Source: Myxococcales bacterium
GTDB taxonomy: Bacteria > Myxococcota_A > UBA796 > SXON01
Length of the DNA stretch: 35,474 nucleotides
Reading direction: 5' to 3'
NCBI GenBank assembly: GCA_009692605.1
Contig: SHYV01000015.1
Span: forward strand, 1-35,474
In this document: piece by piece, positions 16,348-24,579 of the stretch
Layout of the letters: the number at the start of each line of letters is the position of its first letter
How positions within the stretch are numbered: the first letter of the stretch is position 1
Position numbers and translations under genes: made by a program
The notes under the pieces: generated by a model
What the model was told of the DNA's origin: nothing
Seen by the model: only the letters and a program-made list of their open reading frames with translations
Database searches by the model: none

Positions 16348-16370
16348 TGCTATAGACCAGCCTGCAGGAG
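16348..16370 (+). promoter_or_regulatory. extended -10 and ribosome-binding site of the lamin-tail gene
   Basis: TGCTATAGA at 16348-16356 is an extended -10 element without a recognisable -35. AGGAG at 16366-16370 is a good ribosome-binding site ten bases before the ATG at 16380. Confidence 0.45.
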
Positions 16371-16379
16371 AGGCTCGGC

Positions 16380-17102
16380 ATGCTCGTGTTGTGGGCCATC
16401 AACGCGCTCGCCAGCCCCAAGCTCAACGAGCTCATGTACGACCGAAGCGGCGACAGCGACGCGTACAAGGAATGGGTGGAGCTGTGCGACTACGACGACG
16501 ACCCGACCGATCTCACCGGCTGGCAACTGCAGTACGCGGGGCAGGACTGGGAGGAGCTGTACACCTACGGGCCAGAGAGCATCGCTCCGGGCGATCACCT
16601 CGTGCATGGCGGGACCGACTTTGTCGCCGGCATGTGGAACGCGGAGACGGCCACCGCGGGTCTACGCCTCGTGGATGCCGACGGCACCGTGATCGACACC
16701 ATCCTCTACGGCCCCAACAACCTCTACGAGCTGATCGCCGACGACGGCACCTCGACGAGCGCTCCGGCCCCGGACGTGCCGGAGGACTCTGACCAGTCGC
16801 TGGGACGCTACCCGGACTGCGCGGACACCGACGACTCCAGCCTCGACGTGGTGGTGTTCGCCCTGCCCACCGATACCAAGCGCAACCGTGACCCCGATGG
16901 GGAGAAGCCGGATTCGGACGAGGGCGAGCCGGGGAAGGGCGGCTGCGGGGGTGCCAGCGGGGAGGGGAGCGGGGGCGCAGCGGCGCTCGCCGGGCTGGTA
17001 CCGCTGGGTCTACGCCGCCGGGCCAGCGCGAGCGCCACGCCGGTCGCGCCCGCCCCGAGACCGCCTGCCCCGAGACCGGTGGGCCGGAGACCGGCAGGCT
17101 GA
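16380..17102 (+). CDS. lamin-tail-domain secreted protein with MYXO-CTERM-like C-terminus
   Basis: 240 residues. Short signal peptide (MLVLWAINALA/SPKLNE). Residues 13 to about 120 form a lamin tail domain: KLNELMYD, YKEWVELCDYDDDPTDLTGW, LQYAG, IAPGDHLVHGG and LRLVDADGTVIDTILYG. LTDs are Ig-like folds found in secreted nucleases and surface proteins. An acidic linker leads to GGCGGASGEG, a short hydrophobic stretch (AAALAGLVPLGL) and RRR at residues 212-214, which resembles the MYXO-CTERM sorting signal. Unusually, 26 Ala/Pro-rich residues follow the Arg cluster. The 3' end overlaps the convergent gene by 295 bases, and the two Arg clusters coincide on opposite strands. Confidence 0.75.
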   Translation: MLVLWAINALASPKLNELMYDRSGDSDAYKEWVELCDYDDDPTDLTGWQLQYAGQDWEELYTYGPESIAPGDHLVHGGTDFVAGMWNAETATAGLRLVDADGTVIDTILYGPNNLYELIADDGTSTSAPAPDVPEDSDQSLGRYPDCADTDDSSLDVVVFALPTDTKRNRDPDGEKPDSDEGEPGKGGCGGASGEGSGGAAALAGLVPLGLRRRASASATPVAPAPRPPAPRPVGRRPAG

Positions 17103-18424
17103 TCAACGCCGCCGGCAGCACAGCCGCAGTCCCGGAGCGGGGGAGCCCCGGTGTCGGTGTCCGCCCGGCCGCTGTCTTCGGGACCGCTGTCTTCGGGACC
17201 GCTGTCTTCGGGACCGCTGTCTTCGTCCAGCCCCGGCCAGGAGCCCAGACCGGTGGCGGTCAGCAACGAGAGCCGGAAGGTCACCGCCGTGGAGACGTGC
17301 ACCCGGACGAGGATGCCCTGCAGCTCTCCGACACCTGAGACCGGAAACGACCCCGACGCCGACTGCGTGCCCAGCGCGACGCCGCCGCTGCCGTCGGCAG
17401 GGATCAGCTCTACCTCGAGGTCATCCGGGCCTTCCCACTCCACGTCCAGTCCGGTCACCGCTGTGAAGTCAGCCCCCGGCGCGAGCGCAAAGGTGACCTC
17501 GCACACGGCACCGCCTTCGGGGAGCGACCACTCCATCGCCCCGTCGGTCGCGGGCCCGTCTCTCGGCCCGGCGACGGCTCCCGGTAGGCCTCCGGTCACC
17601 GCATCGCAGGCGGCGTCGGGCGGGACCTCGTCCACCTCGCCATCGAGCAGCGCGGTCCGCACCACGCGCTCGCCGTCCGTCAGCCAGAAGGACCAGGGGG
17701 ACGCGCCGAGCGCCGCGCCGCTCGCGGACCGGTAAAACGATGGCGCCCCAACTCCCGCGTAGACGCCAATTTCGGTCTTGTCCCCTTCGATCTGCTCCGA
17801 TTGCCAGACGTGCACGATGTCCGCTTCCGGGTCCTTCGAGACCAGCCGCCATTGCACTCCCGAGCCGTCCGGCGCGTAGAGGATGTCCGGGTTGTCGGCC
17901 CCGTCTGGCAGCGTGTGGGTGATGCCCGAGGACCACGTCAGGGCGTCCTCCGAGTGGTGGACGCGCATGCCGTCGAAGCCGCTGGTATGCTCGGTGTGGT
18001 TGAGGATGTAGTACCTGCCGACGTGCAGCAGGGTCGGCGCGCCGCACTCGCCCGAGCAGGGGGGATGGTCCTCAGGGATGACGCTGAAGCTCCGGCCGTC
18101 TACCGAACCCGCGATGTCGACCTGCCCGCCGCTCGAGTAGGCCATCAACCAGCTCCACTCCCCGGTCTCGACCGAGATGACCGAGGGCTCGGCGACGTCA
18201 CCTTCCAGCGCCACGCTCGGGGCGGACCAGCTCAGCCCGTCGGGGGAGTCCTGGCGCAGGATCCCACGACTGTCCGCTACGTAGCGGACCCAGCTGCCGT
18301 CGGCCCAGACGATCGATGACCGGCTGGCCCCCGCGCCGCGATCGTCGGACGTGAACGGGACCAGACGGGCGTCGGATCCCGCGAACGCGGGCAGCCCTTG
18401 AAGGAAAAAAATCACGACGAGCAT
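16808..18424 (-). CDS. propeller-like exported protein with MYXO-CTERM-like signal
   Basis: 538 residues as an open frame. Signal peptide MLVVIFFLQGLPAFAG. The first 300 residues have repeated blade-like phrases (GILRQDSPDGLSWSAPS, GGQVDIAGSVDGRSFS, MRVHHSEDALTWSSG), similar in style to the lipoprotein at 12037-13239. A beta-sandwich-like segment follows, then a (PEDSG)n linker, then DCGCAAGG, a hydrophobic run (GATGVALALA) and RRRR at residues 469-472: a MYXO-CTERM-type signal for surface anchoring in Myxococcota. The frame continues 66 residues past the Arg cluster, antisense to the lamin-tail gene. A TAG lies in another frame right at the Arg cluster, so the true C-terminus may be there if an indel exists. 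Confidence 0.72.
   Translation of the reverse strand: MLVVIFFLQGLPAFAGSDARLVPFTSDDRGAGASRSSIVWADGSWVRYVADSRGILRQDSPDGLSWSAPSVALEGDVAEPSVISVETGEWSWLMAYSSGGQVDIAGSVDGRSFSVIPEDHPPCSGECGAPTLLHVGRYYILNHTEHTSGFDGMRVHHSEDALTWSSGITHTLPDGADNPDILYAPDGSGVQWRLVSKDPEADIVHVWQSEQIEGDKTEIGVYAGVGAPSFYRSASGAALGASPWSFWLTDGERVVRTALLDGEVDEVPPDAACDAVTGGLPGAVAGPRDGPATDGAMEWSLPEGGAVCEVTFALAPGADFTAVTGLDVEWEGPDDLEVELIPADGSGGVALGTQSASGSFPVSGVGELQGILVRVHVSTAVTFRLSLLTATGLGSWPGLDEDSGPEDSGPEDSGPEDSGRADTDTGAPPLRDCGCAAGGVDQPAGLRPTGLGAGGLGAGATGVALALARRRRPSGTSPASAAAPPLPSPLAPPQPPFPGSPSSESGFSPSGSRLRLVSVGRANTTTSRLESSVSAQSG
17171..17225 (-). repeat. 15-bp tandem repeat encoding a PEDSG linker
   Basis: Three identical 15-base units (GCTGTCTTCGGGACC on the plus strand, from 17171) and a partial fourth. 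On the minus strand they encode the linker EDSGPEDSGPEDSGPEDSG before the MYXO-CTERM-like tail. In-frame units permit length variation. Confidence 0.88.
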
Positions 18425-18431
18425 CGTGGGG

Positions 18432-18437
18432 AGCTTA
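18432..18437 (-). promoter_or_regulatory. -10-like element seven bases before a start codon
   Basis: TAAGCT on the minus strand (18437-18432) is followed by seven bases and the ATG at 18424. There is no ribosome-binding site. The spacing fits a leaderless transcript. The -35 is not convincing. Confidence 0.35.
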
Positions 18438-18477
18438 GCCCGGAATCACCCCAGCCGAGTTGTGTTAGACGACAGCT

Positions 18478-19521
18478 ATGCACCCTACTCGCCGCCACAT
18501 GCTTCAGCTCCTCGCGAGCTCGATCGTCCTCGTTCCCGCCGCGCCCGCGTTCGCCGCGGGCGGCAGCGTAGGCAGCACGACGGCTGCTTCACGCGGCTAC
18601 GTCAATTTCGTCATCAACGTGCATGAGTGGGGGCATCTGGAGGGCAGCGCGGAGATCCTCAACGACCTCTGCCGGTTGTTCACCAACAAGGGTGTGCAAG
18701 GCGACTTCTACGTGACGGGCCCGATGGCCGAGAAGCTCCAGAAAAACTACCCGGACACCGTCGCGGCGATGAAGGCCCACTGCATCAGCTACCACGTGCG
18801 TCCCCCCCATCCGCTCTACTCCGGTTTCGACACCGGGCTCAAGAAGCTCACTGGCTCCGACCTGACGGACTCGATCACCGACTTTGAGACCTACGGCCAC
18901 AGCCTGTCCACCGGCGCGCTCGACAAGTCAAAGAGCGGCGGGTACACCAAGGTAAAAGAGGTCTTCGGCAAGGCTCCCTGCGCCGTCAGCTGTCAGAACT
19001 CGAGCCCGACCATCCTGACCGCGGCAAATGCGGTGTTCAAGTCGATGGGCGCCAAGGTGGTGGTCGCCTTCCACGAGGGCGAGAGCGACCCCGATGCCCC
19101 CTACGTGAGCAAGTACAACCTCGTCGTCCGGCCGAGTCACCTCGAGCTGACGCACTCCAGCGGAGACGAATTCTGGTGGAACACGGTTTCGGCCGGCAGG
19201 GGGGGTGACCCCACCGAGAGCCTCAAGAGCCAGCTTGGCAAGTGGAACCACAACAAGCTCCCGTACGCCACCGCCATCATCCACGAGAACAACTTCTTCC
19301 GGTCGGGCCCCGAGAGTTGGACGAGCATCTACTACAAGGAGAAGGAGAAAAAGACGGTGCTCAGCGCTCCCTACGACCTCAAGGCCGAGGAGTGGGGCAA
19401 GTCCCGCAACGACGACTCGAAGAAGGCGATCTGGGCCGCGTACAAGGCGCTGGTGACCTACGCCTCGGAGAGCATGACCGTAGTGACCGCCGAGGACATC
19501 GCCCGGCTCAGCGGATTGTAG
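18478..19521 (+). CDS. Tat-exported protein, possible polysaccharide-deacetylase-like fold
   Basis: 347 residues. The N-terminus MHPTRRHMLQLLASSIVLVP contains T-R-R-H-M-L-Q, a twin-arginine-like motif, followed by a hydrophobic core and APAFA cleavage site, so Tat export of a folded and perhaps metal-bearing protein is likely. The mature part has a NodB-like flavour: YVNFVINVHEW at the first strand, a helix, GDFYVTGPMAEKL and ISYHVRPPHPLYSGFD, where two His residues could bind metal. The classic Asp-Asp pair of deacetylases is not seen, so catalysis is uncertain. TTAGAC lies seven bases before the ATG. It is followed after 21 bases by a lipoprotein gene that may have its own promoter. Confidence 0.65.
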   Translation: MHPTRRHMLQLLASSIVLVPAAPAFAAGGSVGSTTAASRGYVNFVINVHEWGHLEGSAEILNDLCRLFTNKGVQGDFYVTGPMAEKLQKNYPDTVAAMKAHCISYHVRPPHPLYSGFDTGLKKLTGSDLTDSITDFETYGHSLSTGALDKSKSGGYTKVKEVFGKAPCAVSCQNSSPTILTAANAVFKSMGAKVVVAFHEGESDPDAPYVSKYNLVVRPSHLELTHSSGDEFWWNTVSAGRGGDPTESLKSQLGKWNHNKLPYATAIIHENNFFRSGPESWTSIYYKEKEKKTVLSAPYDLKAEEWGKSRNDDSKKAIWAAYKALVTYASESMTVVTAEDIARLSGL

Positions 19522-19530
19522 ATCACCGGC

Positions 19531-19536
19531 TACGCT
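19531..19536 (+). promoter_or_regulatory. -10-like element six bases before a start codon
   Basis: TACGCT (19531-19536), six bases, then ATG at 19543. No ribosome-binding site is seen, consistent with a leaderless mRNA. The -35 is weak. Confidence 0.35.
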
Positions 19537-19542
19537 GTCTGG

Positions 19543-20925
19543 ATGCTCCTGCCGTTCGCTTCGATGCCGCTCCTCTTGCTCGCGGCGTGCATTCGGCACG
19601 GATCGGACGACTCGACGCCTACGGCACCTTCGGGCTGGGCAGCGCCGGAGGGGCTGGTCCTCGCGAGCGATCTGCGGGGAAACGAGTGGTTCATCGCCGA
19701 CCCGATGACCGGGGAGACCGTCGATGCGCTTCGGCTCGACACCCTGGAGGCGGATGTCTGCGCGGGTGAGGAGAACGAGCAGTACTGTCTGCTCTTCCAG
19801 TCTCGAACGCACACGTCGAACGTCGACTCGGCCAGCCCGGTAGAGGAGGTCCTGTTCACCTACAGCGCGCTCGACGTGTCCGATGGCGACGACGACAGCC
19901 GCACCGACCTGATCTCCCGTATCTACTCGGTGGACCGCGCGACGCACGAGACGCGCTGGCACTACGACCAGATCGACTTCTCCCAGCTGGCCAACGGGGC
20001 TGATTACTGCACCTGGGACCCCGCCGACCCCTGCCGGCCCGACCCAGGCGTCGATACAAAGGGCTACTGGGCCTGCTCCGTCCACATGGTCCACGACATG
20101 ATCGTGACCCATGAGGACGCAAACACCGTCGCGATGTGGGTGGTCGACTCGCGCAACAGCCGGATGTTGCACGTCTCCCTCGACCGGGAAGCCACCTGCG
20201 CGACCGTGGACACGGTCCTCGATCTGCGAGTGGACGATTGGGACATCTACAACTCGGTGAACAGCCTCGAGATTTGGACGGATGGTGACACCGATACGCT
20301 GCTGATGAGCATCAAGGGGAGCTTCGCCGACGCGCAGACCGGGGAGCAGCAGATGGGGGGGGGCGGTCGCGGAAAAATCGTCCTGTGGCGCCGGGACGCG
20401 GTCTCCAACGGGGGCGCAGCCCCATGGACGCAGGCGTGGGAGTTCCCCCCCGAGTCCACCACAGAGGAGAGCTTCCTCAACGACCCGCACGGCGTGAGCC
20501 GCACCACCGACGCAGACGGTCGGATGGTCGTCACCTTCGCCCATTCGCTCGGTCACAGCCCGGAGTCCGAGTATGGCAAGGGCACGGGCGGCTCCATCGG
20601 GGTGCTCCGCGTCCAGGACGACCTGCCTGTCTACCTCTACGACGCCATGCTCCCCCGGCCCGACGTCCTGCAATTCCCCAGAGACGTCACCCCGTTGCCC
20701 GATGGGACGTTCCTGCTGACCGACTCCGGATGCCTAGGGGACGGCTGCGCCTACGAGACCTACGACTGGGTCGTGAGCCTCCCGGAGGCCGACCCGGTGG
20801 AGGGGAAGACCGGCGCGTGGCGTGCAGACCACAGCGAGCAGGTCTACGTGGACGCGGAGGTGCTCCACGGGCCGATGTTCCCGAACGCGAACCTGCTCTA
20901 CAGCAGCGAGTGGGTGAGCCGGTAA
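19543..20925 (+). CDS. propeller-like lipoprotein, arylsulfotransferase-like style
   Basis: 460 residues. Lipoprotein signal MLLPFASMPLLLLAAC (Cys16). The mature part is rich in beta strands with phrases such as RIYSVDRATHETRWHYDQID, MWVVDSRNSRMLHVSLDRE, NDPHGVSRTTDADGRMVVTF and FPRDVTPLPDGTFLLTDSGC. These resemble the NHL/PQQ-like or arylsulfotransferase-type propellers of exported proteins (a D-P-H-G motif at a blade turn). Several Cys residues suggest disulfides in the periplasm or at the surface. A run of nine G at 20355-20363 encodes MGGGG. Function is unknown. A 581-codon antisense frame is shadow. Confidence 0.7.
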   Translation: MLLPFASMPLLLLAACIRHGSDDSTPTAPSGWAAPEGLVLASDLRGNEWFIADPMTGETVDALRLDTLEADVCAGEENEQYCLLFQSRTHTSNVDSASPVEEVLFTYSALDVSDGDDDSRTDLISRIYSVDRATHETRWHYDQIDFSQLANGADYCTWDPADPCRPDPGVDTKGYWACSVHMVHDMIVTHEDANTVAMWVVDSRNSRMLHVSLDREATCATVDTVLDLRVDDWDIYNSVNSLEIWTDGDTDTLLMSIKGSFADAQTGEQQMGGGGRGKIVLWRRDAVSNGGAAPWTQAWEFPPESTTEESFLNDPHGVSRTTDADGRMVVTFAHSLGHSPESEYGKGTGGSIGVLRVQDDLPVYLYDAMLPRPDVLQFPRDVTPLPDGTFLLTDSGCLGDGCAYETYDWVVSLPEADPVEGKTGAWRADHSEQVYVDAEVLHGPMFPNANLLYSSEWVSR

Positions 20926-20928
20926 GGT

Positions 20929-20971
20929 GGGCCCGGTAAAGGCGCCCCCCGTAAACGCGCCCGCCGGGCCC
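20929..20971. terminator. inverted repeat between convergent genes, possible bidirectional terminator
   Basis: GGGCCCGG (20929-20936) and CCGGGCCC (20964-20971) form an 8-bp GC stem with a 27-base loop, located exactly between two convergent stop codons. There is no T-tract on either strand, so intrinsic termination is uncertain. Confidence 0.3.
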
Positions 20972-23900
20972 TACGGCGTCGCGGAGTATCCGGCGTCGGG
21001 TTCGCTCACGCTCACCGCTTCGCTCGCCGCTGCACCGTCCGCCGCCGCCAACCCGTTGATCGTGTTGTAGTCGAGTCGGACGCGCCCGTACCCGCCGTCC
21101 CCGCCCGCACGATAGTTCGAGGCCGCCACTGCCTCCCCGCCGGGGGTGTGGTTGCCGAGCCCGCCCGTCGCGTCCACCGCGCCGCTCGCCAGCGACAGCG
21201 TATTGGCCGTGAGCCAGATCGTGCCGCCCGCTCCCCCGCCCGCGCCATAGTACCAGCTACCGTGCGCCCAGGACTCCGTGTCCCCGCCCATGGCGCTGAT
21301 GCTCGCCGCGTCGCTGGCCACGATGCTCTCGGCGCCGATGTAGACCACACCCGCGCCGTCGCCGCCGGGCCCGTTGCTCTCGTTGGAATTCCAAACGCCC
21401 GCGCCGCCTGAGCCGGCGTAGAGCGTCGACAGGTCCACCGCGCCGTAGGTGTCGCCCGCGGCCGAGCCCGGGTAGCCGGCGCTCAAGTACCACGAGTCGC
21501 CGGCGGTAGCACCGCCGCCATGATTGCCGCCTCCACCGGTGATCATCGCGCCGCCACCTCCGTAGTTGGCAACGTAGTACCCGTACGTATAGTTGCAGTA
21601 GACGCCGCTGCACGAGCTGTCGAGGCCGCCGTCTCCAGCGCCGGCGTAAGACTCGCCCTGATACCCGTCGCCGTTGCTGAAAGGGCCGGTCTCACCCGCG
21701 GCGTACCCGGCCTCGTCGACCTCGATCAAGCCGCCGCTGTCCACGGTCACCGTGCCGGTCGCGCGGAACGCGAGGATGCCGCCCGTGGCGCCGTCCCACA
21801 CCGGCGCGTTGAGCACGCCGCCGGTCGCCACCGTGACGTCGGTGTATTGGGGCACGCGCACCACCTGCACGGCCTGTCCGGTCAGGTCGGCGTTCGTGGT
21901 TTCACCGAAGGTCACGCTCGGCGCGTAGTCCAGCACGATGTCGCTGCCGGAGACCGACGCCACCCAGAGGAACTCGTAGTTACCGACGTGTGTGTGCTCG
22001 GCGTCGCTGCCGTGCATGTTGATGACCAGCACCTCGTCGCCGGCGGATACCAACGGCGTGCCCTCCACGGTCAGGGTGGTGCCGGAGAGCGCGGTGACCA
22101 CGGAGGCGTCACCGAGCGTGGTGGTGCCCGTCACGGTGAGCGGGCCGTCCGCGCCGGTGCCGTGGTAGGCGCCGTCGTCGATCGAGCCGTCGCAGTCTTC
22201 ATCGACGCCGTCCCCACGCTCAACGGCGCCGGGGTGGACGTCCGCGTCGGTGTCGTCGCAGTCGGTGGAGTCGGACACGTCGCCCGCGGGGGCCGAGCAC
22301 GCGACGGTGGCGGCGTTGGGGTCGCCGTAGCTGTCGCCGTCGGCGTCCGCGTAGGAGGTGGACGTCACGCCCTCGTCGACCAGCGTGTCGCAGTCGTCGT
22401 CGATCTCGTTGCAGACCTCCGCGGCGGCCGGGTTGACGGCGTCGTCGCCGTCGTCGCAGTCGGTGCTGTCGGTGACATAGGTGGGCGGCGCGCTGCAATT
22501 CGCGACCGAGAGGTCGGCATCGCCGTAGCTGTCGCCGTCGGTGTCCGCGTACCACATCGCGTCGAGCCCCTCGTCGACCTGCGAGTCGCAGTTGTCGTCG
22601 ATGGCGTTGCAGACCTCGGCGGCGTCGGGGTTCACGGCGGCAGCGGTGTCCTCACAGTCATCCGCGTTGGAGACATAGCCGGAGGGTTGGGCGCAATCGA
22701 CCACACCAGCACCAGCCCCGAAGCGGTCGGCGTCCGTGTCGGCGTACCAGGTGCCGGCGTCGAGCGCTGCGTCCTCGTCGACCGAGCCGTCGCAGTTGTC
22801 GTCCGTAGAGTTGCAATACTCGTCGGCGCCGGGGTGCACCGCGCCGTCTGCGCCGTCGCAGTCGTCATCGTTGCCGACGTAGCCGGCGGGCTGGGCGCAG
22901 CTCACCGAGTCATCCGAGCGGTCACCGTAGCCGTCACTGTCCGCGTCGCCGTACCAGGTGGCGGCGTCCGCTGAGGTGGACTCGTCCACGGTTCCATCGC
23001 AATTGTCGTCGATGCCGTTGCAGCGCTCCACCGCTGCCGGGCTCACGGACCCATCGGCATCGTCGCAGTCGGACCAGTCCGCCACGCTGCCGGCGGGAGC
23101 ATCGCAGCTCACTGTGCTGCTGTCCGGGTCGCCGAAGGAGTCGCTGTCTGCGTCCGCGTACCAGCTGCCGGCGTCTGTCGCGGTCGCTTCGTCCACGACG
23201 CTGTCACAGTTGTTGTCCACACCATCGCAGACCTCGTCCGCGCCGGGGAAGTTCGCGGCGCTGCTGTCGTCGCACTCCGCGCAGGCCGCGTACCCGTCTC
23301 CGTCCACGTCTTCATACCCGGTCGAGCCGTCGCAGTTGTAGTCGGCGGGGTCGGTGCAATCGCTCTCGTCCGCGGCGGGATTGTAGGCGCTGTCGGAGTC
23401 GTCGCAGTCGCCGCTCACCGCGACCGTGTCCGCGGGCGCCTCACACGCCCAGACGAGGGTAGCGTCTTCGCCATACCCGTCGCCGTCGCCGTCCGAGTAG
23501 AACGACGATCCGGTGGAGGCGTCGACCGAGTCGTCCGCGTCGTCGATCAGCGTGTCGCAGTCGTCGTCGATGCCATCGCAGATCTCCTGCGCACCGGGGT
23601 TGACGTCGGCCCGGCCGTCGTCGCAGTCCGAAGAGTTGGTGACCCATCCGGCGCCGGGCTCACAGACGGTAGCGGCGGAGCCGGGGTCGCCATAGCCGTC
23701 GCCGTCCAGATCGGCGTAGACCGTGGCGCCCGCAGAGGTGTCGACCGAGTCGTCCGCGTCGTCGACGAGGGCGTCGCAGTCGTCGTCCGCGCCGTTGCAG
23801 ACCTCAGGCGCGTCCGGGTGGATGGCGTCGTCGGCGTCGTCACACTCGGCGCAGGCCGGGAAGCCGTCTCCGTCCACGTCGTCGTACCCCACCGACCCGT

Positions 23901-24465
23901 CGCAGTTGTAGTCGTTCGGATCCTCACAGTCCTCCTCGCTCGCCCCGGGGTTGTAGTCGGCATCCCCATCGTCGCAGTCGCCGCCCTGCGAGACCGCACC
24001 GACCGGCTCGTCGCAGGCCTCCGTCGCGGTGGAGTCATCCCCGTAGCCGTCGCCGTCGCCGTCCACGTACCAGGTCGAGGCCACGGCGCCGTCGTCGATG
24101 TCACCGTCACAGTCCTGGTCGATGCCGTCGCAGGGGTCTTCCACGCCCGGATGCACGTTCGCGTCGGCGTCGTCACAGTCGTCGGAGTTTCCTGAGTACC
24201 CGCCATCCACCGCGCAGAGCGTCTCCACGCTCTCCGGGTCGCCGTAGCTGTCGCCGTCGGCGTCCACGTAGTAGGTGTTGCCTGCCCCGACGTTCGGGTC
24301 GCTGTCGTCGCAGTCTTCCTCTTCAGAGACACCGTCGTTGTCGATGTCGGTGATGAACTTGGTCTCTCCTGGGGTGCGGCACGCCACGGCGAGCAGCGCC
24401 GTCGAGAGCAGGGCGAGCGGGGCCCGAACGAGCGGGACTCGGAAAAAAAGCGAAAGAGCGTACAT
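20971..24465 (-). CDS. giant MopE-like Cys/Asp-repeat lipoprotein with Gly-rich C-terminal domain
   Basis: 1164 residues from the ATG at 24465, preceded by GGGAG. The lipobox LLAVAC is near residue 30. Residues 36 to about 765 contain about eleven repeats of a putative metal-binding motif: a D-x-D-G-D-x-[YF]-G start (for example YYVDADGDSYGDP), a Cys, DCDD in the middle, and a closing VCNGIDDDCD or DYNCDGS. These resemble MopE-type and thrombospondin type 3-like calcium-binding motifs. Residues 770-1164 form a different domain: beta strands (GPLTVTGTTTLGDASVVTAL) followed by Gly-rich blocks (YGGGGAMITGGGGNHGGGAT), like outer-surface adhesins. It probably extends from the cell surface, rigidified by calcium. 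The frame continues upstream to 25146 only as shadow of the next gene. Confidence 0.88.
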   Translation of the reverse strand: MYALSLFFRVPLVRAPLALLSTALLAVACRTPGETKFITDIDNDGVSEEEDCDDSDPNVGAGNTYYVDADGDSYGDPESVETLCAVDGGYSGNSDDCDDADANVHPGVEDPCDGIDQDCDGDIDDGAVASTWYVDGDGDGYGDDSTATEACDEPVGAVSQGGDCDDGDADYNPGASEEDCEDPNDYNCDGSVGYDDVDGDGFPACAECDDADDAIHPDAPEVCNGADDDCDALVDDADDSVDTSAGATVYADLDGDGYGDPGSAATVCEPGAGWVTNSSDCDDGRADVNPGAQEICDGIDDDCDTLIDDADDSVDASTGSSFYSDGDGDGYGEDATLVWACEAPADTVAVSGDCDDSDSAYNPAADESDCTDPADYNCDGSTGYEDVDGDGYAACAECDDSSAANFPGADEVCDGVDNNCDSVVDEATATDAGSWYADADSDSFGDPDSSTVSCDAPAGSVADWSDCDDADGSVSPAAVERCNGIDDNCDGTVDESTSADAATWYGDADSDGYGDRSDDSVSCAQPAGYVGNDDDCDGADGAVHPGADEYCNSTDDNCDGSVDEDAALDAGTWYADTDADRFGAGAGVVDCAQPSGYVSNADDCEDTAAAVNPDAAEVCNAIDDNCDSQVDEGLDAMWYADTDGDSYGDADLSVANCSAPPTYVTDSTDCDDGDDAVNPAAAEVCNEIDDDCDTLVDEGVTSTSYADADGDSYGDPNAATVACSAPAGDVSDSTDCDDTDADVHPGAVERGDGVDEDCDGSIDDGAYHGTGADGPLTVTGTTTLGDASVVTALSGTTLTVEGTPLVSAGDEVLVINMHGSDAEHTHVGNYEFLWVASVSGSDIVLDYAPSVTFGETTNADLTGQAVQVVRVPQYTDVTVATGGVLNAPVWDGATGGILAFRATGTVTVDSGGLIEVDEAGYAAGETGPFSNGDGYQGESYAGAGDGGLDSSCSGVYCNYTYGYYVANYGGGGAMITGGGGNHGGGATAGDSWYLSAGYPGSAAGDTYGAVDLSTLYAGSGGAGVWNSNESNGPGGDGAGVVYIGAESIVASDAASISAMGGDTESWAHGSWYYGAGGGAGGTIWLTANTLSLASGAVDATGGLGNHTPGGEAVAASNYRAGGDGGYGRVRLDYNTINGLAAADGAAASEAVSVSEPDAGYSATP
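22150..24370 (-). repeat. about eleven degenerate ~200-bp coding repeats
   Basis: The DNA encoding the MopE-like units repeats with a period of roughly 180-205 bases. Strongly conserved words such as GTCGTCGCAGTC (complement of the DCDD codons) and CCGTAGCTGTCGCCGTC recur in most units. Units ending in DYNCDGS occur twice and are each followed by a shorter unit, which suggests duplication of a two-unit block. Confidence 0.8.
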
Positions 24466-24556
24466 CGAGACTCCCGAGGGCGTGGTCGTGCAGTGTAGCT
24501 TGGATTGGGCCTGTCGGCGGAACCGAAATTGGGTCGACCAGGCCGCGCCTTTAGGG

Positions 24557-24562
24557 TAGGAT
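24557..24562 (+). promoter_or_regulatory. -10-like element of the YLYP-motif lipoprotein gene
   Basis: TAGGAT (24557-24562) lies 17 bases before the ATG at 24580, with GAGGAA between them as a ribosome-binding site. TCGACC 17 bases upstream could be a weak -35. Confidence 0.35.
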
Positions 24563-24579
24563 ACCGACGAGGAACCGCC

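Noticed and set aside
18928-20673. 581-codon minus-strand frame
   Set aside because: It lies opposite two well-supported exported-protein genes with signal peptides. Long antisense frames are expected at this GC content, and its sequence is His/Arg/Val/Gly-rich without motifs.
21520-22974. 484-codon plus-strand frame rich in Val/Gly/Ala
   Set aside because: Antisense of the MopE-like repeats; its apparent internal repeats are only the mirror of the Asp/Cys codons.
20971-24465. Regularly spaced repeats as a CRISPR array
   Set aside because: The period is about 200 bases, the repeats are degenerate and in frame, and they encode a conserved protein motif.
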